Shown here in pieces: positions 17,472-26,360 of a stretch of 64,000 nucleotides of DNA. Each line of letters opens with the position of its first letter. Within the stretch, counting starts at the first letter, position 1. The position numbers and the translations under genes were made by a program. The notes under the pieces were generated by a model. That model worked only from the letters and a program-made list of their open reading frames with translations, was not told where the DNA came from and made no database searches. This stretch comes from Paenibacillus sp. FSL H7-0331. Lineage in GTDB: Bacteria; Bacillota; Bacilli; Paenibacillales; NBRC-103111. Location: assembly GCF_001956045.1 (NCBI RefSeq), contig NZ_MRTH01000014.1, positions 62,001 through 126,000 of the forward strand, in the 5' to 3' direction.

Positions 17472-18052
17472 ATTTCTACCTCATTCTTCTTAGAGTCAAG
17501 ATACACTTGAAGCCTATCAAATAAGGGAATAAACTCATGGACAATCATATCTGCAATTAGAACGGAATCTTGATTGATTAAAGCTTCTTGAAAATCACCT
17601 AATTTATCTTCAAGTTCTCTTTTAAGTTCATCTAAAATCTGTTCAGTTGTGTAAACAGTTCTGAGCGATCTTAGTACGGAATCAAGCCATTCAAATGCTT
17701 CGAGAAGATGTTCCAGTTCAGCCCACGCTTCTTTGCCAGGACCTTGATAGAATAAATCAGCTAATCGATTCATAGAAGGTGTAGCCCTTAGCAGATACTC
17801 AGATCCTTCAGTAACTAAAGAACTGTGCAACTCAGATATACTTGCTGTAACTACCTGAACCCTATCGATGGATTCTATATGACTTTCAATATATTCCTCT
17901 AAAGATCCTATTACTTCCTGGTCGTCGACCTGATAGTTTAAAACATATAACCCGCTGTTCGCAAGACTGATCTCAACCGTTTGAAGTAGATTGGGAATCT
18001 GATTGACTTCATTTGCAAATTCATATTGTTTTCCTAGTAACTCCAGAATCAT
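17468..18052 (-). CDS. Unknown 194-aa protein coupled to maf
   Basis: I do not recognise this protein. It is acidic and predicted mostly helical in the second half (LEHLLEAFEWLDSVLRSLR, LDELKRELEDKLGDFQEAL), with no signal peptide, no membrane segment, no cysteines and no enzymatic motif. Its stop overlaps the maf start (ATGA), so the two are co-translated. It is the first gene of the glycan transcript, directly after the flagellin terminator. Plausible roles are a chaperone or adaptor for Maf or for flagellin, but nothing in the sequence proves it. Homologues with the same pairing would support a functional link. Confidence 0.8.
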   Translation of the reverse strand: MILELLGKQYEFANEVNQIPNLLQTVEISLANSGLYVLNYQVDDQEVIGSLEEYIESHIESIDRVQVVTASISELHSSLVTEGSEYLLRATPSMNRLADLFYQGPGKEAWAELEHLLEAFEWLDSVLRSLRTVYTTEQILDELKRELEDKLGDFQEALINQDSVLIADMIVHEFIPLFDRLQVYLDSKKNEVEI

Positions 18053-18127
18053 ATGTTGTAACCCCCATCAAATATTGCAACTCTAATTCTATTATCGGCT
18101 TTGATTTTGTTTTTCTGTATAGATAAT

Positions 18128-18168
18128 ATTAACAGGCCCCGGTTGATTTCTCAATCGGGACCTGTTTC
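18128..18168 (-). terminator. Intrinsic terminator after the second flagellin gene
   Basis: A long stem (AACAGG.CCCG.TTGA type arms with small mismatches) and a short loop, followed on the minus strand by TTAATATT. It lies about 13 bases after the stop at 18181 and separates flagellin from the glycan operon. Confidence 0.75.
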
Positions 18169-18180
18169 CTCAATATGGGT

Positions 18181-21000
18181 TTATTGCATTAATAAAAGAA
18201 CTTGCTGGGACTGCTGATTCGCCTGGGCCAACATCGCCTGAGAAGCTTTCGAGAGAATGCTGTTCTTGGCATAAGCCATGGTTTCCTTTGCCATGTCAAT
18301 ATCGCGAATACGTGATTCGGATGCAGTCAAATTCTCGGAAAAAACACTAAGATTAAAAATCGTATTTTCCAAACGATTCTGAATCGCACCGAGTTTAGCA
18401 CGTTCATCCGATACACGTTCCATCGCATTATCGATAACTGCCAGAGACCAACGAGACTGTGAGGCTGTGCTGACATCAATGTGCGTCAATCTTAATGATA
18501 CTGTATCGGCGCTATTGATATCGATAGCATCTGTTATTCGTTGATTAGCTCCAGTCTGAATCAATAAAGCTGAGTTTCGAGACGCGTCTTGTGCCTGTTG
18601 AGTAACATTAAAACTCCCGAACGGCCGATTGAAACCACCCACGGATGTTGAATCAGTCGCAGACTTCGATGCAGAGAGCTTCAAGTTGCTTATATCGTAT
18701 AAAGCACCCTTCTTGCCCTCAACTCGAATCGTCCCTTTCATCAGATCTAGACCAACAGAAGCTCCTTGAAACGCATCCACTGAACGCATCAGCGCCATAA
18801 GATCCCCAACCGTTGATTCTTCTCGAACTTCCATCGAAGCGCTGAAGCCTTTTCCGTCTTGAGTGCCGGTAAAAGCGATGATGTTCCCTGCCGTCAATCC
18901 AAGAGTATTGTGATCATGATCCGTCAATTCAGACAATCGAGTATTGCTAGCAAGATTACGATTCTCTGCATCCGTACCAGTAGTTGAAATATTGGTAGGT
19001 GTCGTTCCTTTCACAGCCGTTAGTGCAGCACCTGGAGCCAAGGAGGCATCAAACAAAGCACTAACACCAGAAGCACCGGTTATTGAACTGATTGAAAACT
19101 TGGATGCTGCTGTTAATGTTGTCAACCGTAAAGTCTCACCAAGACCGCTAACTTTCGTGGAAACTTGAATAGCACCGATACCGAAAGCTTTATCTAGCTC
19201 TGCCTGCAAGCCTTTAACTATCGCGTCTCGTGTCGTCAATCCCGATCCAGTAGGTGTAGCCATTTCAATATTCGGTTGATCCAATAAATTGATAACAGCT
19301 GATTTATTCCCAAGAACAACAGTAAGCTTATATTGATCCAGGTTGTTCGCTGTACCACTTAAATTCACTCCGGCTGCAATATTATTAACACCGGAGATAT
19401 TTCCGGCAGCACCACCAAATCCTAGTGCACCTAAAGCGCTCTGATCCGATGCTGTCGAATCAAGAATCTTGACGGAGGATGCGGACCCTGTTGATACAGA
19501 TTCAAATTCGATCTTATTATCTTCTGTCAGGCGAGCTTGAACCTTGCCATTTACAACCGCGTCGCTCCCAATTTGGTTGTTGATTTCATTAACAAGATCT
19601 GCTTTTGTTGTATAGAGCTTTGATGACAACGAAATGGTTCTCAACTCTCCGTCATCTACAGACAGTCTAAATTGGTCATTTACTCCTGCTGCAATAAGTA
19701 TGCCATCGGAGTAACCCATCAAGCTGTTGGTTCCTTGTGCCGTTACCGTCGAACCGGATAGGATAATGCCACCAGATGTATCGGCAGCAAGACCAAAAAT
19801 ATTAGTTAAGCCGGCGGAAGCAGAAACATGAAACACGCTGGTCTTTACATTTGATTTTAAACTCAATTTGCCATTGTTGTCATCTACGCTCACAGCACTA
19901 ATGCCAAATGCAGCATCCAATTGACTCTGAATCTCAATCTTAAGAGTACTTAAAGAATAGCTTGTGCTGTTAGACAACGTAATTGTCGCGCTTCCGCTGC
20001 CAAGATTCACAGCAAACTGACCTGAAGTGACACCATTCGTAATATTAATTCCAGCACTTATATCCAAAGCCCCTGCAATTTTATCTTGGTATCCTCTAAA
20101 CCCCATTGCAGAAAGCGCGGAACGGTTATCTGTGCCGGAGCCGAATGAAAATACCGTCTTATCTCCCGCCTCTTTAGTAGTAACTTTAAGCTTGCCGTCT
20201 ACTACAGAAACTTGCACTTGGCTTTTCTCAACGTAGAAGCCGGATTGTATTAATGCAGCATTGATTGCTTGCTCTACAGCGCTAGCGAATCCAGCCTGTG
20301 TATACCCGCTCCCTGTGCTAGCCGCGATAAAAGCACCGGATACATTCGTGGTACCATTAATGCTGAAGGTGAAGTTGTCATTGACTCCCGTAATAATTCT
20401 AACCCTCTCATCCAAAGTATTGAACGAAGTTTCCGAGTACCCAACTCCCGTAACGGTTTGAACGGAACCTCTTTCAGTGATAGAGCTTCCACCTAATGCC
20501 CTTCCAGCGGTCCCAATAATATCTGCAGCATCTACAACATTAGAAATGACTGTGGACCCTTGTAGCTCCTTGGATGCTGTTAAACTTCCATTTAACAGCT
20601 TTTTCGTATTGAACTCAGTTGTATAAGCAACCCGATCCACTTCTGCTTTAAGCTGCTGCACTTCTTTCTGCAATTGCATCCGGTCGGAATCCGTGTAGGA
20701 CTCATTAGACGATTGCACAGCAAGTTCACGCATCCTCTGCAAAATATTATGCGTCGTACTAAGCGCCGCTTCTGCAGTTTGAATGAGTGATATGCCGTCC
20801 TGAGCATTGCGAGATGCTTGATTCAACCCTCGGATTTGACCACGCATTTTTTCTGATATGGCCAATCCAGCCGCATCATCACCTGCACGATTAATACGAA
20901 GGCCAGAAGATAGCTTTTCAATAGACTTATATGCAGCCGTATTATTATCAGTAAACTGTCGATGAGTATTGATCGCCGACATATTATGATTGATTCTCAT
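18181..21000 (-). CDS. Flagellin, large (939 aa), second of a tandem pair
   Basis: Filament subunit. The conserved D0/D1 ends are intact: N-terminus [15 protein letters not shown] with [21 protein letters not shown]-terminus [15 protein letters not shown] ending [14 protein letters not shown]. Between about residues 150 and 770 lies a very large insert with repeated Flagellin_IN-like units ([30 protein letters not shown], and a [13 protein letters not shown] unit). Typical Bacillus Hag is about 270-300 residues, so this is three times longer. It is close to but clearly different from the upstream flagellin. The insert is Ser/Thr-rich, offering many possible sites for the neighbouring Maf glycosyltransferase. 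It follows a terminator, so it is probably expressed less than copy one or from its own signal. Confidence 0.95.
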   Translation of the reverse strand: MRINHNMSAINTHRQFTDNNTAAYKSIEKLSSGLRINRAGDDAAGLAISEKMRGQIRGLNQASRNAQDGISLIQTAEAALSTTHNILQRMRELAVQSSNESYTDSDRMQLQKEVQQLKAEVDRVAYTTEFNTKKLLNGSLTASKELQGSTVISNVVDAADIIGTAGRALGGSSITERGSVQTVTGVGYSETSFNTLDERVRIITGVNDNFTFSINGTTNVSGAFIAASTGSGYTQAGFASAVEQAINAALIQSGFYVEKSQVQVSVVDGKLKVTTKEAGDKTVFSFGSGTDNRSALSAMGFRGYQDKIAGALDISAGINITNGVTSGQFAVNLGSGSATITLSNSTSYSLSTLKIEIQSQLDAAFGISAVSVDDNNGKLSLKSNVKTSVFHVSASAGLTNIFGLAADTSGGIILSGSTVTAQGTNSLMGYSDGILIAAGVNDQFRLSVDDGELRTISLSSKLYTTKADLVNEINNQIGSDAVVNGKVQARLTEDNKIEFESVSTGSASSVKILDSTASDQSALGALGFGGAAGNISGVNNIAAGVNLSGTANNLDQYKLTVVLGNKSAVINLLDQPNIEMATPTGSGLTTRDAIVKGLQAELDKAFGIGAIQVSTKVSGLGETLRLTTLTAASKFSISSITGASGVSALFDASLAPGAALTAVKGTTPTNISTTGTDAENRNLASNTRLSELTDHDHNTLGLTAGNIIAFTGTQDGKGFSASMEVREESTVGDLMALMRSVDAFQGASVGLDLMKGTIRVEGKKGALYDISNLKLSASKSATDSTSVGGFNRPFGSFNVTQQAQDASRNSALLIQTGANQRITDAIDINSADTVSLRLTHIDVSTASQSRWSLAVIDNAMERVSDERAKLGAIQNRLENTIFNLSVFSENLTASESRIRDIDMAKETMAYAKNSILSKASQAMLAQANQQSQQVLLLMQ

Positions 21001-21004
21001 GCAA

Positions 21005-21047
21005 CTCTCCTCCTTCCTTCACTCGACCTCTCCGGATGTCCACCTGG
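21005..21047 (-). promoter_or_regulatory. GGA-rich leader of the second flagellin gene (possible CsrA target)
   Basis: The leader contains several GGA motifs: in GGTGGACATCCGGAG and in the Shine-Dalgarno region GAAGGAAGGAGGAGAG directly before the ATG. CsrA binds GGA motifs near ribosome sites. No clear stem-loop like that of the first flagellin is seen, so the call is tentative. Confidence 0.35.
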
Positions 21048-21061
21048 ATGGTTTATAGTAG

Positions 21062-21090
21062 AAAAGACTCTAGAAATTCTAGAGTCTTTT
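21062..21090 (-). terminator. Hairpin terminator between the two flagellin genes
   Basis: A near-perfect palindrome, AAAAGACTCTAGAA and TTCTAGAGTCTTTT, forms a 13-14-bp stem with almost no loop, 20 bases after the stop of the first flagellin gene. The T residues are part of the stem end and are followed by CTACTATAAA. It probably works as a partial or bidirectional terminator. Confidence 0.65.
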
Positions 21091-21109
21091 CCCTGATGTG
21101 AAAGATGAA

Positions 21110-23950
21110 TTATCTTAGCAGTTGCAGTACGCCTTGCGGCTGTTGGTTGGCTTGAGCCAGCATCGCTTGAGCAGCTTGGGAAAGGATGTTGTTCTTTGTG
21201 AAATCCATCATTTCTTTCGCCATGTCTACATCGCGGATACGGGATTCGGAAGCTGTTAAGTTTTCCGAAGATGTTCCCAAGTTGTTGATCGTGTACTCTA
21301 AACGGTTTTGGATAGCACCAAGCTTAGCGCGTTCTGCAGAAACCGACTCAAGGGCGTTGTTAACAACGCTGATAGCGGATTGTGCACCATCTTTTGTACT
21401 TACATCAACATTGGAAATTTTCAATGAAGCAGCGCTGACGTTATTGATGTCCAGAGCTACCGTTTGACCTTGGTTAGCACCGATTTGCATGGACAAGGAA
21501 GCGTCCGTTGCTGCATCTTGTGCTTGTTGCGTTACTTTAAAGCTGCCGAATGTTCTGTTGAAGTTACCTACAGCAGTTGTATCCGTAGCTGATTTTTGAG
21601 CGGAGAAGTTCAGGTTGCTGATATCGTACTTCTCGCCGTTCTTACCAACAATGTTGATAGTTCCTTTGGCAATATCAAGAGCAACCGAAGCTCCGGCAAA
21701 TGCATCTATGGAACGAACAGCTCCTAGCAAATCACCAATTGTTGAGCTATCATTCAAAGTAAGTGATGCCTTAAACTCTTTACCATCTTGAGTACCAGCA
21801 ATCGAGATAACATTACCTTTGCTTAAACCAAGCTTATTGTTGTCAGAGTCTGTCAAATCCTTCAATAACGAGTTGGTTGCAAGCGTGTTATCAACCGCAT
21901 CAGTACCTGTTGTTGTCACATTCGTAGGTGTTGTGCCGAGAAGTGCCGTTCCTGAACCTGCGCTAGTAAAGAGTGCAGACACACCCTCTCCAGCTGCGCC
22001 CGCAGCACCAACACCTGTTATCTTAAATGTGGAGGCAGCTGTGATTGTGTTAAGTTTCAACGTTTCCGCAGTTCCACTAAGAACTATGCTTACATTAATG
22101 GCATCCTTGCCGAATGCTTTATCCAATTCTGCTTGAAGACCTTTAATAATGGCGTCTTTGGTTGTAAGTCCGCTAGCAACTGTCGTACTTTGGATAATGT
22201 TAGGTTGATCCAATAAATTAAGAGTTGCTGTTTTACTGCCCAATGTAACATTCAATTTATAATGATCAGGAGTAGCTGCCGTACCGCTTAACGAGAATCC
22301 TGAAACAATGTCTATACCGCCGCTAGCAGTAATACTGCCTGCAGACGGACCGTAACCTAAAGCACCAAGTGCCGATTGAGCAGCAGCGCCCGGATTAGAT
22401 ACAACCACGGATGAGCTGGAACCAGTTGCTATAGATGTAAATGAAATTTTGTTATCTGCGCCCAAGCTTGCTTGGACTTTACCCGTCAATTGGGTATTAC
22501 TACCAATTTGGTTGTTAATTTCATTCACCAGATCGGATTTAGTTGCATACAGCTTCGCTGACAAGCTCAAAGTTACTGCAGCTCCACCATCAACCGCAAG
22601 ATTGAACTGATCATTTACACCAGCAGCAATATTAATTCCGTTACCGTAACCTAGAGTAGTGTTAGTACCAGCAATATTCACGGTAGAACCAGAGTTAATT
22701 AAACCACCAGATGTTCCAGCAACAATTCCAAATGCATCTACCGCTGCAGCACCGGATACAACAAAGTAGTCAGCACGAATACTAGTATTAAATTGAAGCT
22801 TACCAGTACCATCGTCGCTTACAGTTACAGCATTACCAAATGTGGCGCTAAGTTGAGTGTTAATATCATTAAGAAGTCCTGGTTTGTCATAAGGTGTAAT
22901 GGCTAGGGCAATAGTTGCCGTTTTGTTCCCTACAGTGACTTCGAAGGCACCTGAAGCTGCAGCAACAAGATCCAGACCGCCATTAATAGAAATTGTGCTC
23001 TTAATAGAGTTTTGGTAACCTTTGACACCCAAAGTTGAGAGTGCAGTACCGCTGGTAACAGCAGCACCCGAAATTATGGAGAAGTTAGTTCCTTTTCCTA
23101 CTTCTGCTGAAGTAAACACCAATTTATTATCAGCGGAAATCGAAACTTTAATTTGGTTTTCTTGAACATTTTTACCGGATACGTTTAACTGAGTATTGAT
23201 CGCAGTTTCCACAGCTTTAGCAAACTCTTCTCTGGTATACCCAGATCCGGTACTTGCCGCTATAGTTACCCCAGAGAAAACTGCTGCAGTACTAGCAGCG
23301 GCACCGCTTATTTTGAATGCAAAATCATCATTAACGCCGGTTTGAACAGTAGTGCGCTCTTCTAAAGCGTTAAATGCTGTTACTGAGTAGCCTGTACCTG
23401 TTACAGTTTGAACCGAACCACGCTCTGTAATTGAAGTTCCACCAACAGCTGTACCCGCACTTGCAGCCACATCCGCTACGTCTACTTTAGCAGAATTAGC
23501 AGCAGTTCCTTGCAATGCTTTAGTTGCTGTCAAGCTACCGTTCAACAATTTCTTAGTATTGAACTCTGTAGTGTATGCAATGCGGTCAACTTCGGATTTC
23601 AACTGTTCAACTTCTTTTTGAAGTTGTGCACGGTCAGAGTCAGTCGAAGTATCATTCGCGGATTGAACGGAAAGTTCACGCATACGTTGAAGAATGTTAT
23701 GAGTAGTGCTCATTGCACCCTCAGCTGTTTGAACAAGAGAGATTGCATCTTGAGCATTACGGGAAGCTTGATCCAAACCACGGATTTGACCACGCATTTT
23801 TTCAGAAATTGCTAAGCCGGCAGCGTCATCGCCTGCACGATTGATACGGTAACCTGAGGACAATTTCTCCAAAGATTTTCCTGTGCTTGCTGTGTTGCTA
23901 GTCAACTGACGGTGCGTGTTCATTGCTGCTAAGTTGTGATTAATTCTCAT
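21110..23950 (-). CDS. hag: Flagellin, large (946 aa), first of a tandem pair
   Basis: Filament subunit and, by position next to csrA-fliW, the Hag orthologue. D0/D1 ends are intact ([36 protein letters not shown]-terminal [29 protein letters not shown]). The middle, about residues 150-780, is a Ser/Thr/Gly/Ala-rich insert with several Flagellin_IN-like units parallel to those in the downstream copy ([34 protein letters not shown]). Translation is probably under CsrA control through the leader hairpin. In B. subtilis Hag also binds FliW, which frees CsrA when flagellin is not being exported; both partners are encoded just upstream. Confidence 0.96.
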   Translation of the reverse strand: MRINHNLAAMNTHRQLTSNTASTGKSLEKLSSGYRINRAGDDAAGLAISEKMRGQIRGLDQASRNAQDAISLVQTAEGAMSTTHNILQRMRELSVQSANDTSTDSDRAQLQKEVEQLKSEVDRIAYTTEFNTKKLLNGSLTATKALQGTAANSAKVDVADVAASAGTAVGGTSITERGSVQTVTGTGYSVTAFNALEERTTVQTGVNDDFAFKISGAAASTAAVFSGVTIAASTGSGYTREEFAKAVETAINTQLNVSGKNVQENQIKVSISADNKLVFTSAEVGKGTNFSIISGAAVTSGTALSTLGVKGYQNSIKSTISINGGLDLVAAASGAFEVTVGNKTATIALAITPYDKPGLLNDINTQLSATFGNAVTVSDDGTGKLQFNTSIRADYFVVSGAAAVDAFGIVAGTSGGLINSGSTVNIAGTNTTLGYGNGINIAAGVNDQFNLAVDGGAAVTLSLSAKLYATKSDLVNEINNQIGSNTQLTGKVQASLGADNKISFTSIATGSSSSVVVSNPGAAAQSALGALGYGPSAGSITASGGIDIVSGFSLSGTAATPDHYKLNVTLGSKTATLNLLDQPNIIQSTTVASGLTTKDAIIKGLQAELDKAFGKDAINVSIVLSGTAETLKLNTITAASTFKITGVGAAGAAGEGVSALFTSAGSGTALLGTTPTNVTTTGTDAVDNTLATNSLLKDLTDSDNNKLGLSKGNVISIAGTQDGKEFKASLTLNDSSTIGDLLGAVRSIDAFAGASVALDIAKGTINIVGKNGEKYDISNLNFSAQKSATDTTAVGNFNRTFGSFKVTQQAQDAATDASLSMQIGANQGQTVALDINNVSAASLKISNVDVSTKDGAQSAISVVNNALESVSAERAKLGAIQNRLEYTINNLGTSSENLTASESRIRDVDMAKEMMDFTKNNILSQAAQAMLAQANQQPQGVLQLLR

Positions 23951-23960
23951 TGTCTTTTCA

Positions 23961-23992
23961 CTCCTTGAATGGGTTACCCACTTCCATGTGGG
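23961..23992 (-). promoter_or_regulatory. CsrA-binding sites in the flagellin leader
   Basis: On the minus strand CCCACATGGAAGTGGG (23992-23977) is a 5-bp stem with GGA in a six-base loop, the classic CsrA target. The Shine-Dalgarno CAAGGAGTG (GGA at about 23964-23962) lies 10 bases downstream and would be the second site. This is the arrangement known for B. subtilis hag, where CsrA bridges both sites and blocks ribosome binding. Confidence 0.75.
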
Positions 23993-24050
23993 GGTTCTGA
24001 CATACTACTCCAACAGGTCGGCCGTTCCTGTCGAATAGTGCCTATAGACT

Positions 24051-24077
24051 ATATCGAACTTTCAACTGCAAATATGA
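24051..24077 (-). promoter_or_regulatory. Possible sigma-D promoter for the first flagellin gene
   Basis: TTCGATAT (24058-24051, minus strand) matches the sigma-D -10 GCCGATAT in 6 of 8 positions and lies about 100 bases before the ATG. The -35 region (TCAT at 15-base spacing) is a poor match to TAAA. A further stem-loop (ACAGG / CCTGT) lies between promoter and coding sequence. Confidence 0.45.
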
Positions 24078-24103
24078 ATAGTGATTTTAAAATATTCCAG
24101 ATT

Positions 24104-24337
24104 TTATTTTTCCCGCTTCGCATACAGCTTATTAAGCTGCTCCATATCAGGCAGTCGTAAGGATGCCTCTCGGTTATTCTGCTTAATCGCCTCATACACT
24201 TCCTTACGATTCACCTGCACATTCTTAGGTGCTTGAATACCAAGTTTGACAACGTCTCCTTCTACTCCCAACACGATGACTTCGATCTGATCACCAATGA
24301 TAATGGATTCACCTTTTTTTCTGGCAAGGACGAGCAT
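24104..24337 (-). CDS. csrA: Translational repressor CsrA
   Basis: CsrA is a dimeric RNA-binding protein that represses flagellin translation in Bacillus. The 77-residue protein shows the whole signature: [49 protein letters not shown], with the RNA-binding residues in L/R4-R7 and the VxxHR-equivalent NVQVNRKE (V-x-R-K-E). The ATG overlaps the fliW stop by one base, so both proteins are made together. It lies directly upstream of its probable target, the flagellin leader. Confidence 0.97.
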   Translation of the reverse strand: MLVLARKKGESIIIGDQIEVIVLGVEGDVVKLGIQAPKNVQVNRKEVYEAIKQNNREASLRLPDMEQLNKLYAKREK

Positions 24338-24792
24338 TACAGATCTCCCCCTTCCATAATGGAGTGCTCAATGGGAATTAATTTTTGCTTAACTGTATAC
24401 TTCGTTCCTTGCAGAATAATTTGTTTACCCAGAAGGTCTTTATTATTTAGAATGATGGGCGCAAGCAGATTGATTGTCGCATCCTCCAGGCTTTCACGAA
24501 TCGATACGATATTCCAAACCAGTACATCTGCTTCTTCCTCAATGGTTAATTCCTGCTTTACGTCCTCAGAGATTTCAAATTCATACTCTGGATAAAAGGC
24601 AAATGGACTTACAACTATGAATGCAACATCCCCATCCTCAACGGATTGGAGGAAAGAAAAGGGCAGCTCCAGGTTCGGCTTAATAATAACAAATTGGTGC
24701 AATTGCTCGAACCCAGGTATTCCCTGAGGAAAAGTAATGATCTCTGTATTCTGAATCTCGATCTTGCCAAAACGAACCGTGCTTATTTCCAT
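24337..24792 (-). CDS. fliW: Flagellar assembly factor FliW
   Basis: FliW binds CsrA allosterically and prevents it from repressing flagellin; free flagellin displaces it. The 151-residue protein has the family motifs [17 protein letters not shown] and [18 protein letters not shown] near the N-terminus and the [19 protein letters not shown] stretch. It is coupled to csrA (one-base overlap). Upstream, only 26 bases separate its ATG from a strong terminator-like hairpin that spans the DUF6470 stop codon, so its expression probably depends on read-through. Confidence 0.97.
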   Translation of the reverse strand: MEISTVRFGKIEIQNTEIITFPQGIPGFEQLHQFVIIKPNLELPFSFLQSVEDGDVAFIVVSPFAFYPEYEFEISEDVKQELTIEEEADVLVWNIVSIRESLEDATINLLAPIILNNKDLLGKQIILQGTKYTVKQKLIPIEHSIMEGGDL

Positions 24793-24814
24793 AATATTGT
24801 AGTCCCTCCCGAAA

Positions 24815-24848
24815 AATAAAAAACTATAGACGTGTTAGTCTATAGTTT
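24815..24848 (-). terminator. Intrinsic-terminator-like hairpin spanning the DUF6470 stop codon, before fliW
   Basis: An 11-bp perfect stem (AAACTATAGAC / GTCTATAGTTT) with a six-base loop, followed on the minus strand by TTTTTTATTTTT. The stop codon of the DUF6470 gene lies inside the upstream arm. No room exists for a separate fliW promoter between the hairpin and the fliW ribosome site. Confidence 0.8.
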
Positions 24849-25409
24849 AGTATCAATTTGCGGTGGAGTAAACTCAATTTTGGCATAGCTCAACATCTGA
24901 AAGTCGAATTTACCTCGTTGAGCGCTGATCTCTGGTGGATTGACTCTGGCTGTAATCTTCGCTCCACCTTCTTGTACTTGAATATCCGGTTTACCCGCTT
25001 CATAATGAATGTCGACATTATCGTAAGAGGGCTCCCCGGCAAAATTCATTTCTGGAAAGCTGACTCGGAAATCCTTGCCCATATCGGCGATAGGATTTCC
25101 ACCCTCATGAATCGCCCACATCCGATTGCCGTCCTCTACCCTTTTGGCTATGCCCTGCAACCAAACATCACGCGCGCCGGAATAAATGCGAAGCATGACT
25201 TCCAAATTGTTAGCCTTGCCCAATGCGTCCCACGCTTTGCTTTGGTCGATATCCATAGTCCCTTTTGGTTGTTTGATATCCATTTGCGCAGGTACTTGCT
25301 CAATCTCCTGCGTTGGACGAGGCTGCCTGATTTGCTGTTCTGCAGAATCCGAATCAATCCGATAGCTTGCATTCTCTGAGCGAAATTGAAGCTGAGGAAT
25401 AGGAAACAT
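24840..25409 (-). CDS. DUF6470 family protein (YviE-like)
   Basis: 189 residues, in the place of yviE between flgL and fliW as in Bacillus. It begins with FPIPQLQFRSENASYRIDS and has a repeat of I/Q/P-rich segments (the QPRPTQEIEQ and PAQMDIKQPKGTMDIDQSKA stretch), then a globular half with WDALGKANNLEVMLRIYSGA and the ending YAKIEFTPPQIDTKL. No signal peptide or enzyme motif. The function is unknown; only its constant location in flagellar operons suggests a role there. Its last codons lie in the hairpin before fliW. Confidence 0.85.
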   Translation of the reverse strand: MFPIPQLQFRSENASYRIDSDSAEQQIRQPRPTQEIEQVPAQMDIKQPKGTMDIDQSKAWDALGKANNLEVMLRIYSGARDVWLQGIAKRVEDGNRMWAIHEGGNPIADMGKDFRVSFPEMNFAGEPSYDNVDIHYEAGKPDIQVQEGGAKITARVNPPEISAQRGKFDFQMLSYAKIEFTPPQIDTKL

Positions 25410-25430
25410 CTCAACCTGCCTCCTTCATAA

Positions 25431-26324
25431 TTACCTCAAGAAATCCATCAAACTCGGTTGAATGATCTTCGCTCCAGTTGATAAAGACGCCTGATAAATA
25501 TTTTCTGCAACCTTCAGATTCGTAATAACACCAGCCATATCGGCATCCTCTGTCTTGGATTGGAGACTCTCTACGTTTAAGCTAATATCCTTCAACCTCT
25601 CATCCGTAAGCTCAATTCGATTCATTTTGGCTCCGATATCAGCACGCACATCCAGAAATTTGTTCATTCGTGAATCAAAATCCCCGATGGCCTTATTGAT
25701 TGCAGTGAAGTCACCTGCACCAAGCGCCGTAACAAAGTCTTGTGTAATCTTAAACATATTATCTGTGTCCGTCAGTTCACCGAACACACGATTGCCGGGA
25801 ACGTTCACAGGTATTTTAACCCCAGCGCCAATTTCGAAATCAATCATCCCTGTGTCGGCTTGTTCGGTTACTGCATTTTCCAAAGTGTAAGGTTTTAGAT
25901 TGGTCAACTCACCGTTAAATACATACTTACCGTTGAATTGACTGTTTCCAATATCAACAATCTGTTCATACAGCTGAGAGGATTCTGCCTTCATTGTATC
26001 TAGAGCTGCTTGTGGGTTCGTTCCATTCGAAGCCTTAACTGCCATCTCACGCAGCTTTTGTATAACTTCTCCTGCCTGACCCATTACGGTATCTGTAAAC
26101 GACATCCATGAGGTAGCCGAATTTGTATTAGACTGGAACTGCTCATTAGTGGATAACTCGCTGCGATAACGCATTGAAAAGCTGATGCCTACAGGATCAT
26201 CGGATGGCTTGTTCAACCGCCGTCCTGTAGCCAGCTGATTTTGCATATTGTCCATACCTTTGAGATTATTATTTAAATTACGCAGGAATTGGGTACTCAT
26301 CATCCCTTGGGTAACTCTTTGCAT
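25431..26324 (-). CDS. flgL: Flagellar hook-associated protein FlgL (HAP3)
   Basis: FlgL is the junction protein between FlgK and the flagellin filament. The 297-residue protein starts with the flagellin-like MQRVTQGMMSTQFLRNLNNN, with the conserved GRRLNKPSDDPVGIS segment at about 33-47, and ends with the C-terminal D0/D1 coil DADMAGVITNLKVAENIYQA. The length matches B. subtilis FlgL (298). It follows flgK by 36 bases in the late flagellar operon. Confidence 0.96.
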   Translation of the reverse strand: MQRVTQGMMSTQFLRNLNNNLKGMDNMQNQLATGRRLNKPSDDPVGISFSMRYRSELSTNEQFQSNTNSATSWMSFTDTVMGQAGEVIQKLREMAVKASNGTNPQAALDTMKAESSQLYEQIVDIGNSQFNGKYVFNGELTNLKPYTLENAVTEQADTGMIDFEIGAGVKIPVNVPGNRVFGELTDTDNMFKITQDFVTALGAGDFTAINKAIGDFDSRMNKFLDVRADIGAKMNRIELTDERLKDISLNVESLQSKTEDADMAGVITNLKVAENIYQASLSTGAKIIQPSLMDFLR

Positions 26325-26360
26325 CTGGACCTCTCCTTTCTTTCATGAAACTAACGTCTA

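Noticed and set aside
18181..23950. Assembly duplication as the reason for two large flagellins
   Set aside because: The copies differ through the whole length including the insert, and the flanks differ, so they are true paralogues.
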